Of a stretch of DNA of 59,454 bases, positions 40,221-49,792 are shown piece after piece. The number at the start of each line of letters is the position of its first letter. The stretch's first letter is position 1. The notes beneath the pieces are model-generated. The model had not been told where the DNA came from and did not search any database. It saw only the letters and a list, made by a program, of their open reading frames with translations. The DNA is from Neptuniibacter sp. UBA6509. GTDB lineage: Bacteria > Pseudomonadota > Gammaproteobacteria > Pseudomonadales > Balneatricaceae. The stretch spans positions 1 through 59,454 of the forward strand of contig DJLT01000064.1 in assembly GCA_002435145.1 (NCBI GenBank). Reading direction: 5' to 3'. The translations under genes and the position numbers were made by a program.

Positions 40221-41522
40221 TTAACTGTCAAAATGTTCAACGCGGATACGAGTAACGCTGCCGTTAATCTCATCCAATTCTTCAATTTTTTCGATCGCAT
40301 CATTCATTTTCTGCTCAAGTACAGACTGAGTCAGAATAATCACAGGAACCTGCTCTTCGCTAGTCTCTTTCTGAATGATCGCTTCAATGTTGATATCTTC
40401 ACCACCTAGGATGCTTGTGATCATCGCAAGTACACCTGGCTTTTCCTGAGCATTCATACGCAGATAGTACGCAGACTCAGTCTGATCCATTGGAAGAATA
40501 GGCGTATCAGACAACTCAGAAGGCTGGAATGCCAAGTGAGGAACACGGTTATCACGATCTGCTGTCAATGTACGTACAACATCAACAATATCAGCAACAA
40601 CAGATGAAGCAGTGGCTTCAGCACCGGCACCTGGTCCGTAGTACATAGTTTGACCAACAGCATCACCATCAACCAATACTGCATTCATCACATCATTTAC
40701 ATTAGCGATCAGTGCAGATTCAGAGATCAATGTTGGATGTACACGAAGTTCAACACCCTTTTCAGTTCTGCGGCTCACACCTAAGTGCTTGATGCGATAA
40801 CCCAGTTCATCCGCGTATTGAACATCTTCGCGAGTCACTTTACTGATACCTTCAGTAAACGCTTTTTCAAACTGTAGCGGAATACCAAACGCAAGTGATG
40901 CAAGAATCGTCAATTTATGTGCAGCATCGATCCCTTCAACATCAAAAGTAGGATCTGCTTCAGCATAGCCAAGCGCCTGAGCTTCAGCTAAAACGTCATC
41001 AAAGTCACGACCTTTATCACGCATCTCAGTCATGATGAAGTTGCCAGTACCATTGATGATACCCGCCAACCAATTAATCTTATTCGCAGAAAGACCTTCG
41101 CGGATCGCTTTGATAATTGGAATACCGCCTGCAACAGACGCTTCAAAAGCAACCATCACATTCTTTTTCTGAGCGGCTTCAAAGATCTCATTACCATGTA
41201 CAGCAATAAGCGCTTTGTTCGCAGTTACAACATGCTTACCATGCTCAATCGCCGTTAGCACAAGCTCTTTAGCAACGTCATAGCCACCGATCAATTCTAC
41301 AATGACATCAATTTCTGGGTTTTTCGCTACCTCAAAAATATCCGCTGTAATCTGCGTACCTTTGGTATCACAGTCTGGATTTAGGTGACGTGCACCTACC
41401 TCTTCCACTATGATTTTACGTCCTGCTCTGCGAGCAATCTCTTCAGCATTACGCTTCAGCACATTATATGTGCCACCGCCGACTGTACCTAATCCACAGA
41501 TACCAACTTTGACCGGTTTCAA
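40221..41522 (-). CDS. hom: homoserine dehydrogenase
   Basis: Reduces aspartate semialdehyde to homoserine. The NAD-binding GICGLGTVGGG is at the start, catalytic regions ANKALIA and YAEADPTFDVEGIDAAHK follow, and an ACT regulatory domain covers the last ~85 residues. I chose TTG at 41522 because AGAGG lies six bases before it and 434 residues starting KPVKVGICG matches the Pseudomonas enzyme. An ATG at 41537 would add five codons. Confidence 0.93.
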   Translation of the reverse strand: MKPVKVGICGLGTVGGGTYNVLKRNAEEIARRAGRKIIVEEVGARHLNPDCDTKGTQITADIFEVAKNPEIDVIVELIGGYDVAKELVLTAIEHGKHVVTANKALIAVHGNEIFEAAQKKNVMVAFEASVAGGIPIIKAIREGLSANKINWLAGIINGTGNFIMTEMRDKGRDFDDVLAEAQALGYAEADPTFDVEGIDAAHKLTILASLAFGIPLQFEKAFTEGISKVTREDVQYADELGYRIKHLGVSRRTEKGVELRVHPTLISESALIANVNDVMNAVLVDGDAVGQTMYYGPGAGAEATASSVVADIVDVVRTLTADRDNRVPHLAFQPSELSDTPILPMDQTESAYYLRMNAQEKPGVLAMITSILGGEDINIEAIIQKETSEEQVPVIILTQSVLEQKMNDAIEKIEELDEINGSVTRIRVEHFDS

Positions 41523-41668
41523 ACCTGCACCTCTCATGCTGTTGAACGAAAGAAATTGCAGCAACCCTGATTAATTTTTGGGTACATTCTGCAATTTACA
41601 AAAAATTAGGCGCTCATTATAGCCAAAACAAGGCAATAGCTCTATCTTTGTGCGGCTTATGAACCAAC

Positions 41669-41697
41669 AAAAAAAAGGGAGCCATTTGGCTCCCTTC
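41669..41697 (-). terminator. intrinsic terminator after dsbC
   Basis: On the minus strand after dsbC, GGGAGCCA and TGGCTCCC form an eight-pair stem with a short loop and eight or more T follow. Typical rho-independent terminator separating dsbC from hom. Confidence 0.9.
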
Positions 41698-41710
41698 ATA
41701 CATTCCACTT

Positions 41711-42463
41711 TTACTTAATACCAAGGACCTTAGCAAGCTCTTTAGCAGGACGATAACCCGGCATAAGCTCACCGCTCTCCAAGATCATTGCGGGCGTACC
41801 TCGCACCCCCAAATTCTGACCTAACTCCATCTGTTCAATTACTGAAGTCTTACAATCTGAACCTTTAATACCCCCAGAAAGCTTAGCTTGATCCATCGCA
41901 TCACGACGCTCCTGATCATTGCCCGCACACCAAATAGCATTCATCTGTTTATGCGCAGCAGAACCGTTCCCAGCACGCGGAAAAGCCAAATAACTAACCT
42001 CAATACCCAACTTATTTAACTCTGACATTTCTTGATGCAACCTTCTGCAGTAACCGCATGAAATGTCAGTAAAAACATGAATCCGGCCTTTCACCTCCCC
42101 TTCAGGGGAATAGGTCACTTTATCCTTAGCATCAATATCAGCCAGCGCAGCTTTACGCTCAGTATTCTTCAGGCTACTTAACTCTTGCTTCTTCTGCTGG
42201 GTCAAATTGATCACCCCAGCTTCTTCAGAAAATGACATCAACTGCCCGGAGAGAAAAGATTTTGACTTAGGATCAACGTAAAGTATATCTCCGTTACTTA
42301 AAACAACTTCATAAAGACCAGAAACCGGCGTCTCTACGGCAGTTTTTGACTTTAAATGCGCTGGCAACAACTCATCAACAAATGCCTTCGCTTCATCATT
42401 GGCATATGATGTTGTTGCAAAACAAGTAATCAGCAATACAGCCGCGCTTAATATTTTTTTCAT
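41711..42463 (-). CDS. dsbC: thiol:disulfide isomerase DsbC
   Basis: Periplasmic isomerase that corrects wrong disulfides. Signal peptide (MKKILSAAVLLITCFATTSYA), N-terminal dimerisation domain, then a thioredoxin-like domain with CGYC at about residue 120. A second Cys pair (WCAG and DCKT) matches the structural disulfide. The ATG at 42463 has AGGAAAG upstream; the frame extends 22 codons further. It lies after xerD, as in many gammaproteobacteria. Confidence 0.96.
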   Translation of the reverse strand: MKKILSAAVLLITCFATTSYANDEAKAFVDELLPAHLKSKTAVETPVSGLYEVVLSNGDILYVDPKSKSFLSGQLMSFSEEAGVINLTQQKKQELSSLKNTERKAALADIDAKDKVTYSPEGEVKGRIHVFTDISCGYCRRLHQEMSELNKLGIEVSYLAFPRAGNGSAAHKQMNAIWCAGNDQERRDAMDQAKLSGGIKGSDCKTSVIEQMELGQNLGVRGTPAMILESGELMPGYRPAKELAKVLGIK

Positions 42464-42549
42464 GCTTTCCTCATAAATAACAACCCAAGTGCACCTTGGT
42501 CTTAAAGAACTGACCACACAAAAGATCAAAAGTTCACTATTCTAATACA

Positions 42550-43476
42550 TCATCCTCGAGGATGATGCTGTTGATGTAAAGACTGTAATCGCTGCTGCGC
42601 AACATGCGTATAAATCTGAGTGGTTGATAAGTCACTATGGCCTAACAACATCTGCACTACACGCAAGTCAGCACCATGATTTAGAAGATGGGTCGCAAAT
42701 GCATGCCTCATCACATGGGGAGACAGGGGCTTATCAATACCCGCCACCAGCGCATAATGTTTGATACGATGCCAGAACGTTTGACGCGTCATCTGCTGAC
42801 CTCGGCGGCTCGGAAACAAAACATCACTAACAGTTTCACCTAACAACAAAGGTCGCACCCCTGCTATATAGCGATGAAGCCAGCTAATCGCCTCCTCCCC
42901 TAAAGGTACCAAGCGCTCTTTTCCACCTTTACCCATCACCCGAATTACACCTTGATTCAGATTGACTTCAAAGAGTTGCAAGCTTACCAGCTCTGTCACG
43001 CGCAAACCGGTAGCATAAAGCACTTCAAGCATCGCACGATCACGAAAATGGATTGGATCCTCCACCTGAGGAGCGTTTAGTAAACCCTCAACATCATCCT
43101 CCGTCAGGGTTTTAGGCAAGCTCCGCCCCTTCTTTGGGCTATCGATCAAAAGGGTAGGATCCTCACTAATATGCTCTTCACGTAATAGATAGCGATAGAA
43201 GCCTCTAAGGCACGATAACATTCGAGATGTAGAGTTTGCACTTAGCCGCTCTTTAACTCGCCAGCCAAGATACTGCTGAATATCTCCACGGGAACCATGC
43301 AAAAGCTCACCAGAGCAGCCTTTAAGCCAATGGGAGAACTGAGAAAGGTCACGCCTATAGGATTGTAGAGTATTGTCACTTAGGCCTTTCTCCATCCAAA
43401 TAGCATCAAGGTAAGTATCAATAAGCTTCTGATCTGCTTCACACAGAGGCGTAGAGGCAACTCTTTTACTAGACAA
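42550..43476 (-). CDS. xerD: site-specific tyrosine recombinase XerD
   Basis: With XerC resolves chromosome dimers at dif. The 308-residue protein has a SAM-like core-binding domain and a catalytic domain with ATGLRVTEL (Arg), GKGGKERLVP (Lys), HVMRHAFATH (HxxR) and LGHSDLSTTQIYTHV (His and nucleophile Tyr). Position before dsbC supports XerD over XerC. Confidence 0.95.
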   Translation of the reverse strand: MSSKRVASTPLCEADQKLIDTYLDAIWMEKGLSDNTLQSYRRDLSQFSHWLKGCSGELLHGSRGDIQQYLGWRVKERLSANSTSRMLSCLRGFYRYLLREEHISEDPTLLIDSPKKGRSLPKTLTEDDVEGLLNAPQVEDPIHFRDRAMLEVLYATGLRVTELVSLQLFEVNLNQGVIRVMGKGGKERLVPLGEEAISWLHRYIAGVRPLLLGETVSDVLFPSRRGQQMTRQTFWHRIKHYALVAGIDKPLSPHVMRHAFATHLLNHGADLRVVQMLLGHSDLSTTQIYTHVAQQRLQSLHQQHHPRG

Positions 43477-43544
43477 AAAACATTCCCATCTACAAATTAT
43501 GAAGGGCAGGCGTTGGCTGAAATCTAGCTACCGATAACTAAAGA

Positions 43545-44966
43545 TTAATAATATAAACGCGCGCTTTGAATTTTATTACGAGCGATCGGGTAAGTTGCCG
43601 TACCTCGACCATCAACCAAGCGATGCTCAACCGTAACAACCTTTTCCGTCACGGTAATAAGCTTACCCTGAACTTTACGACCAAAATATGTATACAAAAT
43701 AACAGGCTCGCCTATATGCGATGACAACTTAGGCAATTCAACTGTCTTAAAAGATTTCTCTGCTTTCTTGCTGCTTCTATTCCGAAAATAGCTAGGCCCT
43801 TTTTCATACACAGGAGCTCCCGCCTCAACAACCTCTTCAGCCTCTAGCCTCTCACCTAACACAAGCCCCTCTTGGTCATCACCTTCTGCTGAGTCACTCA
43901 TATTTAGCTCATGCAAAAGTCTTTGGCCATCTGGATCGGGCTCACTCCATGATATGCCATCCAAAATGATAGGCTTACCATTAAATTCAACGTAAGGGTT
44001 TAAAGCATCAATCAGATCAACCGGAGACTGCACCATCGCCATTGATTGCATCCCAAAACCTTGCGGCAGATCCACCCGAAAATACATGGAACCTCCAGGT
44101 TTATTTATACTATCTAATGCACTCAATAATGATTCAGGAACTGTCCAACCGTCATATTCTAAACGCTGATTAAACAGCTCTGCATAACGTAGTCGATAAT
44201 CAGCAACACTCTCTTTGTTCAGGTCCGCACAGAAAGTACTACGGCGCTTGTTATAGCCTCGATCATAAAAGCGTGCTTCAACCCTTTTTAACTTGGGCTG
44301 AGCAAACACAATGGTTTGCATATTCAGCGAATCACTGGCAACCCCAATATCCATCGACATGCTCATATCAGCCATATTGGTAGTTTTACTTTGCATATCG
44401 AAATTAAGTTCTTTATCCACCGTATCAAAACTGTACTGTACTGACAGATCGCTACGAATCCGGCTATAACCCATTTTTCGCATATCAGCGACTGAGAAAT
44501 GCTGCAATTTACCACAACCTAACGTATCGTAACCGGGCCCCGCCTGACGCTGAACATCACTCGCCATTCGCCCCCAGTCCTGCATATAACCACTTTTCAG
44601 ATCGATATCTAACCCTTTGATATCGACATTAAACTCTTCAGGCAGCTCCCCTTGTGAAAGCTTTTCCTCTAAGCTTAAAATAAAGCCCCAAGAGGGTGCT
44701 TTTAAGATGGCAGACTCTAAACCTATATCACCCTCCATACCCGTCGGGGTGAAGCTCATACCACGTAAACCCACCTCGGCCTCAGCAAGATCTATATGAA
44801 TCTGTTTATATTTCATCTCCGCAAAAGGTGAAATATCGCGTGAAAAACCATCTGCAAATTCAGAAACTTTCCACCAGACAAAACCATAAACGCCAGCAAA
44901 CAACAGCACAGGAATTAAAATTATTGATAATAAAGTTGCTACACGTTTAATCAGTTTATTCTGCAT
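43545..44966 (-). CDS. hypothetical membrane-anchored protein
   Basis: A 473-residue protein of unrecognised function. One N-terminal membrane segment (about 9-32), then a large, mostly extracytoplasmic beta-rich region with a few Cys (TLGCGK, STFCADL), an acidic linker near residue 370, and a C-terminal ~60-residue SH3/LSm-like stretch (FGRKVQGKLITV). It is immediately upstream of xerD on the same strand, but a shared role is not evident. Confidence 0.75.
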   Translation of the reverse strand: MQNKLIKRVATLLSIILIPVLLFAGVYGFVWWKVSEFADGFSRDISPFAEMKYKQIHIDLAEAEVGLRGMSFTPTGMEGDIGLESAILKAPSWGFILSLEEKLSQGELPEEFNVDIKGLDIDLKSGYMQDWGRMASDVQRQAGPGYDTLGCGKLQHFSVADMRKMGYSRIRSDLSVQYSFDTVDKELNFDMQSKTTNMADMSMSMDIGVASDSLNMQTIVFAQPKLKRVEARFYDRGYNKRRSTFCADLNKESVADYRLRYAELFNQRLEYDGWTVPESLLSALDSINKPGGSMYFRVDLPQGFGMQSMAMVQSPVDLIDALNPYVEFNGKPIILDGISWSEPDPDGQRLLHELNMSDSAEGDDQEGLVLGERLEAEEVVEAGAPVYEKGPSYFRNRSSKKAEKSFKTVELPKLSSHIGEPVILYTYFGRKVQGKLITVTEKVVTVEHRLVDGRGTATYPIARNKIQSARLYY

Positions 44967-45112
44967 AAATTAGCCTAACCATCGTTTCTGAGCACAAAAC
45001 CTTGTAAAAACTCTAATTATTATGGGCTTGAACCCATAATTCTGTCCAACCTTTATAGCAGAATAATCTAAACATTTTATACAAAGGAATCTATAAGCAA
45101 GCGCCAAGCACA

Positions 45113-45139
45113 AAAAAAGCGGCCGAGGCCGCTTTTTCA
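45113..45139 (-). terminator. intrinsic terminator after rplS
   Basis: AAAAAGCGGCC and GGCCGCTTTTTTT form a perfect GC-rich stem with a two-base loop, read on the minus strand after rplS. It ends the rpsP-rimM-trmD-rplS operon. Confidence 0.9.
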
Positions 45140-45157
45140 ATAAAGATAAAGAAGAGC

Positions 45158-45514
45158 TTAGCTCAACTTCTCTTTAATACGTGCAGACTTACCGCTACGC
45201 TCACGCAAGTAGTAAAGCTTAGCCTGGCGAACATCACCACGACGCTTAACTTCAATGCTATCAACAGTTGCGCTGAAAGTCTGGAAAGTACGCTCAACAC
45301 CCACACCGTGAGAGATTTTACGTACTGTAAATGCAGAATTTACGCCACGGTTACGTTTGCCTAGCACTACGCCTTCAAACGCCTGTAGACGGGTACGCTC
45401 ACCCTCTACAACTTTAACCTGGACTACAACGGTATCACCCGGTGCAAATTCTGGTACTTCTTTATTCATTTGTTCAGCTTCAAGCTGCTGAATAATTAGG
45501 TTTTTGCCGCTCAT
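45158..45514 (-). CDS. rplS: 50S ribosomal protein L19
   Basis: Ribosomal protein at the 30S-50S interface. 118 residues with [30 protein letters not shown] and [15 protein letters not shown] all conserved. Last gene of the rpsP operon, 17 bp after trmD. Confidence 0.98.
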   Translation of the reverse strand: MSGKNLIIQQLEAEQMNKEVPEFAPGDTVVVQVKVVEGERTRLQAFEGVVLGKRNRGVNSAFTVRKISHGVGVERTFQTFSATVDSIEVKRRGDVRQAKLYYLRERSGKSARIKEKLS

Positions 45515-45531
45515 CGCTTGCTCCTAAACAT

Positions 45532-46281
45532 TCAACCTTCGGACCCGTGGGTCTCCCGGATAAAATCGTTTAACAATGACCTTTGCTCAGCGTCTAACTC
45601 AAGAGATTCCAGCATATCAGGGCGGCGTAGCCACGTTCTTCCTAACTGCTGTTTCAGACGCCAGCGTCTGATCTCTTTATGGTTGCCGCTTAGCAACACA
45701 TCAGGTACCTGCCTATCATCATAATGCTCTGGTCGTGTGTAATGCGGGCAATCTAGTAATCCATCGCAAAAAGAATCCTCGGTTGCTGAATCCTGATGTC
45801 CTAAAACACCTGGAACTAAGCGAGAAACCGAATCAATCATAGTCATTGCTGGCAGTTCACCACCACTAAGGACAAAGTCACCTAGCGACCACTCTTCATC
45901 AATCTCTGCTTCAATTAGACGCTCATCAATACCTTCATAGCGTCCAGCTACCAAAATCAGCTTCTTGCGTGAAGCCAGTTCCTGCATTCCCTTATGATCC
46001 ATTCGGCGTCCCTGAGGGGAAAGGTAAATAACTACTACCTCATCACCCGCAACGTCTTTAGCCGCTTGGATAGCATCCCGTAGAGGCTGAACTTTCATCA
46101 GCATGCCTGGGCCACCACCGTAAGGGCGGTCATCAACAGTTTTATGCTTATCATGCGCGAAATCACGAGGACTCCAGCACTGCATCTGTATCAAACCATT
46201 TTTAACCGCTCGTCCTGTTACGCCATAGCAACGAATTGCATCAAACATTTCAGGAAAAAGCGTTACCACTCCAAACCACAT
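45532..46281 (-). CDS. trmD: tRNA (guanine-N1)-methyltransferase
   Basis: Methylates G37 of tRNAs to prevent frameshifting. 249 residues with the SPOUT knot ([34 protein letters not shown]). It follows rimM by three bases and precedes rplS, the standard operon. Confidence 0.98.
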   Translation of the reverse strand: MWFGVVTLFPEMFDAIRCYGVTGRAVKNGLIQMQCWSPRDFAHDKHKTVDDRPYGGGPGMLMKVQPLRDAIQAAKDVAGDEVVVIYLSPQGRRMDHKGMQELASRKKLILVAGRYEGIDERLIEAEIDEEWSLGDFVLSGGELPAMTMIDSVSRLVPGVLGHQDSATEDSFCDGLLDCPHYTRPEHYDDRQVPDVLLSGNHKEIRRWRLKQQLGRTWLRRPDMLESLELDAEQRSLLNDFIRETHGSEG

Positions 46282-46284
46282 GAA

Positions 46285-46818
46285 TCAGAATTCCGGGTCC
46301 CAATCGACCCGCATAGTACCTGTTTCAAGGTCAATATTTTTTATCACCTGATCAGGAAGATAGGGCAACAGTCGCTCTTTTTGATCGATACTGTCTGCCG
46401 TTCCCTTCACAACTAGTACATCATTTGAACCAGTTTCTAATAGGTGGCTTACCTTGCCCAATAATTGATCAGACTCGGTATAAACTAATAGGTCTTGCAA
46501 CTGACTCCAGTAGTACTCGCCCGCATCCAAAACAGGAAGCTGACTCGCTGCAACCGAAATGTTTAACCCGCAATATTTGCGTGCGATATCTCGATCATCT
46601 ACTCCAACCAGTTTTGCAACTAGGCCTTTACCATGGCGTTTGCTGGTTTCCACCTCAAGAGGCTTCAATACACCACCAACTTTCACTAACCAAGGTTTGT
46701 AGTTAAAGATGTTTTCTATTGGGTCAGTGTGTGAAAATATTTTCACCCACCCTTTAATCCCATAGACCGCAGTAATTGTTCCGACAATGAGATGTTCATT
46801 ACTTGGATTACTGCTCAT
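46285..46818 (-). CDS. rimM: ribosome maturation factor RimM
   Basis: Assists 30S head assembly through S19. 177 residues, with GTITAVYGIKGWVKIFSHTD, the PRC-barrel region YYWSQLQDLLV and the tail LLPYLPDQVI. It lies between rpsP and trmD. Confidence 0.97.
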   Translation of the reverse strand: MSSNPSNEHLIVGTITAVYGIKGWVKIFSHTDPIENIFNYKPWLVKVGGVLKPLEVETSKRHGKGLVAKLVGVDDRDIARKYCGLNISVAASQLPVLDAGEYYWSQLQDLLVYTESDQLLGKVSHLLETGSNDVLVVKGTADSIDQKERLLPYLPDQVIKNIDLETGTMRVDWDPEF

Positions 46819-46845
46819 TTTTAACCCTGACCAAAAACCTAAAAA

Positions 46846-47094
46846 TTACTTAGCTGCTTTAGCTTCTTTAACTAGCTTAGCAACGCGCTCAGAAAGCTGT
46901 GCGCCTTTACCCTGCCAGTACTCAACACGATCAAGATCGATGCGAAGACCTTCTTCTTGACCACGTGCTGTAGGGTTGAAGAAACCCACACGCTCAATAA
47001 AACGACCATCACGTGCATTACGTGAGTCAGCTACTGAGATGTGATAGAAAGGACGCTTTTTGGCGCCGCCACGAGACAAACGAATAGTTACCAT
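46846..47094 (-). CDS. rpsP: 30S ribosomal protein S16
   Basis: 82 residues with [20 protein letters not shown] and [10 protein letters not shown], both diagnostic. First gene of the operon; the upstream gap holds an ffh terminator and so probably its own promoter. Confidence 0.98.
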   Translation of the reverse strand: MVTIRLSRGGAKKRPFYHISVADSRNARDGRFIERVGFFNPTARGQEEGLRIDLDRVEYWQGKGAQLSERVAKLVKEAKAAK

Positions 47095-47175
47095 GCGTTA
47101 GATCCCCTTATTGAGTGGGTTTTAAAATCGCCCACAGTTAGATAAAACAGCCCGCTTTTAAGGCAGACTGAGCCA

Positions 47176-47220
47176 TTAAAAATTAGGGCGGAAATTCTAC
47201 TTGAATTACCCGCCCTAATA
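47176..47220 (-). terminator. long hairpin between ffh and rpsP
   Basis: TTAGGGCGG (47183-47191) pairs with CCGCCCTAA (47210-47218). Past one A-A mismatch, AATTC pairs with GAATT inside. On the minus strand the stem is followed by TTTTT, so it terminates ffh. Confidence 0.85.
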
Positions 47221-47250
47221 AAGTCTTTTTATGTATTAATTTTAACCGGC

Positions 47251-48654
47251 TTACATGCCCGGGAAGCCACCAGGACCACCCATACCGCCAGGACCGCCAC
47301 CCATACCAGGAGGCAGCATTCCTTTCATACCGCGCATCATTTTGGTCATGCCGCCTTTGCCGCTAAACTTCTTCATCATCTTCGACATCTGCTTATGCTG
47401 TTTAAGCAAGCGGTTAACATCTTGAATCTGAGTACCTGAACCTTTAGCAATACGCTTTTTACGTGAACCAGAGATCACATCCGGTTTACGACGTTCCATA
47501 GGCGTCATAGAGTTAATAATCGCTTCCATCTGATGCATGCCTTTCTCAGCATTAGCCGTATTAGCTGCCTGGGTTAACTGCCCCATACCCGGAAGCTTAT
47601 CTAGCATGCCCGCCATACCACCCATGTTTTTCATCTGGGAGATCTGCTCGCGGAAGTCTTCAAGATCAAAGCCTTTGCCCTTTTTAATTTTCTTGGCAAA
47701 TTTTTCAGCTTTATCTTTATCTATTTTCTGTTCAGCTTCCTCGATAAGAGAAAGTACATCACCCATACCTAAGATACGTGATGCAACACGATCAGGATGG
47801 AACGGTTCTAAGGCATCGACTTTTTCGCCCACACCCAAGAACTTAATTGGCTTACCAGTAATTTGACGAACAGACAGTGCCGCACCACCACGGGCGTCAC
47901 CATCGGTCTTTGTCAGGATAACACCGGTTAGCGGTAGTACTTCATTGAATGCTTTAGCCGTATTAGCTGCATCTTGACCAGTCATAGCATCAACAACAAA
48001 CAGCGTCTCAACCGGAGTAACTGCTTCATGTAGGCGCTTAATCTCGCCCATCATGTCTTCATCAACGTGCAAACGACCTGCTGTATCGACTAACAGAACG
48101 TCATGGTGTTGAATTCGAGCATGAGCAATCGCAGCATTGGCGATATCAACTGGATCTTGATCCGCTGACGATGGGAAGAAGTCGACTTCAACCTCTCCTG
48201 CCAATGTTTCTAACTGCTTGATCGCTGCAGGACGGTATACGTCGGCAGATACAACCAATACTTTTTTCTTTTCACGCTCGCGTAGATGGCGACCTAACTT
48301 AGCAACAGAGGTGGTTTTACCCGCACCCTGCAAACCAGCCATCATAACAACTGCAGGTGGTGTAGCCGCTAGGTTCAGCTGTTCGTTCGCCTCCCCCATC
48401 ACCTTGACCATCTCTTCATTGACGATCTTGACGAACACCTGACCCGGCGTCAGGCTTTTGGTAACTTCCGTTCCAACAGCACGTTCTTTAACGCTGTTAA
48501 CAAACTCTTTAACAACAGGAAGCGCTACATCAGCTTCCAATAACGCCATACGCACTTCACGCAACGTACTTTTAATATTGTCTTCCGTCAGTTTCGCCTG
48601 ACCGGTCACTGAGCGTAACGTATGCGTAAGTCGTTCTGTTAAATTCTCAAACAT
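47251..48654 (-). CDS. ffh: signal recognition particle protein Ffh
   Basis: GTPase that binds signal sequences and 4.5S RNA. 467 residues: helical N domain, G domain with GLQGAGKTT, DTAGRLH and TKTDGDARGG, then a methionine-rich M domain ending in a Gly/Met/Pro tail (GGPGGFPGM). It is divergent from ypjD, as in relatives. Confidence 0.98.
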   Translation of the reverse strand: MFENLTERLTHTLRSVTGQAKLTEDNIKSTLREVRMALLEADVALPVVKEFVNSVKERAVGTEVTKSLTPGQVFVKIVNEEMVKVMGEANEQLNLAATPPAVVMMAGLQGAGKTTSVAKLGRHLREREKKKVLVVSADVYRPAAIKQLETLAGEVEVDFFPSSADQDPVDIANAAIAHARIQHHDVLLVDTAGRLHVDEDMMGEIKRLHEAVTPVETLFVVDAMTGQDAANTAKAFNEVLPLTGVILTKTDGDARGGAALSVRQITGKPIKFLGVGEKVDALEPFHPDRVASRILGMGDVLSLIEEAEQKIDKDKAEKFAKKIKKGKGFDLEDFREQISQMKNMGGMAGMLDKLPGMGQLTQAANTANAEKGMHQMEAIINSMTPMERRKPDVISGSRKKRIAKGSGTQIQDVNRLLKQHKQMSKMMKKFSGKGGMTKMMRGMKGMLPPGMGGGPGGMGGPGGFPGM

Positions 48655-48742
48655 GTCCTGCCTCGACTTTCCCCTACGAAAGAGCTTTGCTGACGAGCAT
48701 ACTAATTTAGGGAAAAAGATAAACTTAGTTAATTATTGGCGC

Positions 48743-48771
48743 ATTATAACGTACTAGAAGCATCCTGAGCA
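48743..48771 (-). promoter_or_regulatory. candidate ffh promoter
   Basis: On the minus strand a perfect TATAAT (48748 down to 48743) lies 17 bases after TGCTCA, a weak -35. It is about 90 bases upstream of the ffh start. No experimental support. Confidence 0.45.
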
Positions 48772-48893
48772 GCCCCTTTAGCATAACCACTTATAACTGG
48801 CCCGAACTTCTTTAATCCAATGCCTAACTGTGACAAACTAGCACCTCACGCCAATACACTGTTCTACTGGAACTTTGGACAGAAGAGATATAG

Positions 48894-49679
48894 ATGTTAG
48901 CTATTTCAACACTTGTTGCAGTCATGCTTTATAGCGCTTCAGGATTCCTGCAATGGCAGGTCATGCAAGGCAGCCGTCAACAGCCTCGTTATTTCAACCA
49001 ACTGCTTGGTTTACTCGGTCTATGCTCGCATACGTTAGCGCTTTATATTGTGCTGCACCAACCGGCCGGGATTAATCTCAGCCTATTCAGTGTAGGCTCG
49101 CTTATCTCATGGCTTGTCGCAAGTATCGTACTGCTCAGTAGCTTAAGACAAAATATCGACAACCTTTTTATTGCTGTTTTCCCAATGGCCGCTGTCACCG
49201 CATTGGCCACTCTAGTTGCCGGAGTTGCTGAAGGTAAGGTCTATGCAGGAGGAGTGATTGCTCACATCCTTCTATCTATATTGGCTTACAGTATTTTCAC
49301 CATTGCTACATTGCAGTCAATTCTTCTCTCTCGTCAAATTTCTGCCCTTAAACAGCATCATACTCGTGGCTTGGTTTCATCCCTGCCGCCTCTTCAAACA
49401 ATGGAACGTCTGTTGTTTGAGATGGTGTGGACCGGTTTAATTCTGTTAACTGCATCATTGATTACCGGTTTTATTGTATTTGATGACCTATTTGCTCAGC
49501 ACCTTGTTCATAAGACCGTATTCTCGCTCTTTGCTTGGTGCCTCTATGCAACATTAATATTTGGCCGCATCAGTTTTGGCTGGCGCAGCAATACTGCTGT
49601 CCGATGGAGCATTGCCAGCTTCGTTTCACTTGCGTTAGGTTTCTTTGGCAGCAAAATGGTTATTGAATGGCTTGTATAA
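48894..49679 (+). CDS. ypjD: YpjD-like cytochrome c assembly (CcsA) family membrane protein
   Basis: A 261-residue integral membrane protein with about eight spans, of the CcsA/HemX-like family. HILLSILAYSIFTIA and HKTVFSLFAWCLYA keep the histidines of the group. In E. coli ypjD lies between ffh and the corB-like yfjD, as here. Role not established. Confidence 0.9.
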   Translation: MLAISTLVAVMLYSASGFLQWQVMQGSRQQPRYFNQLLGLLGLCSHTLALYIVLHQPAGINLSLFSVGSLISWLVASIVLLSSLRQNIDNLFIAVFPMAAVTALATLVAGVAEGKVYAGGVIAHILLSILAYSIFTIATLQSILLSRQISALKQHHTRGLVSSLPPLQTMERLLFEMVWTGLILLTASLITGFIVFDDLFAQHLVHKTVFSLFAWCLYATLIFGRISFGWRSNTAVRWSIASFVSLALGFFGSKMVIEWLV

Positions 49680-49792
49680 GCATAAAATAATGGCTTTACG
49701 GCTAAATACATAACGCGTAAAGCTATTATCTCTTGACAGTTTTAACCCCAAATTTGAAAATACCTCTCCATTCATAAGATAGGCATACCGTC

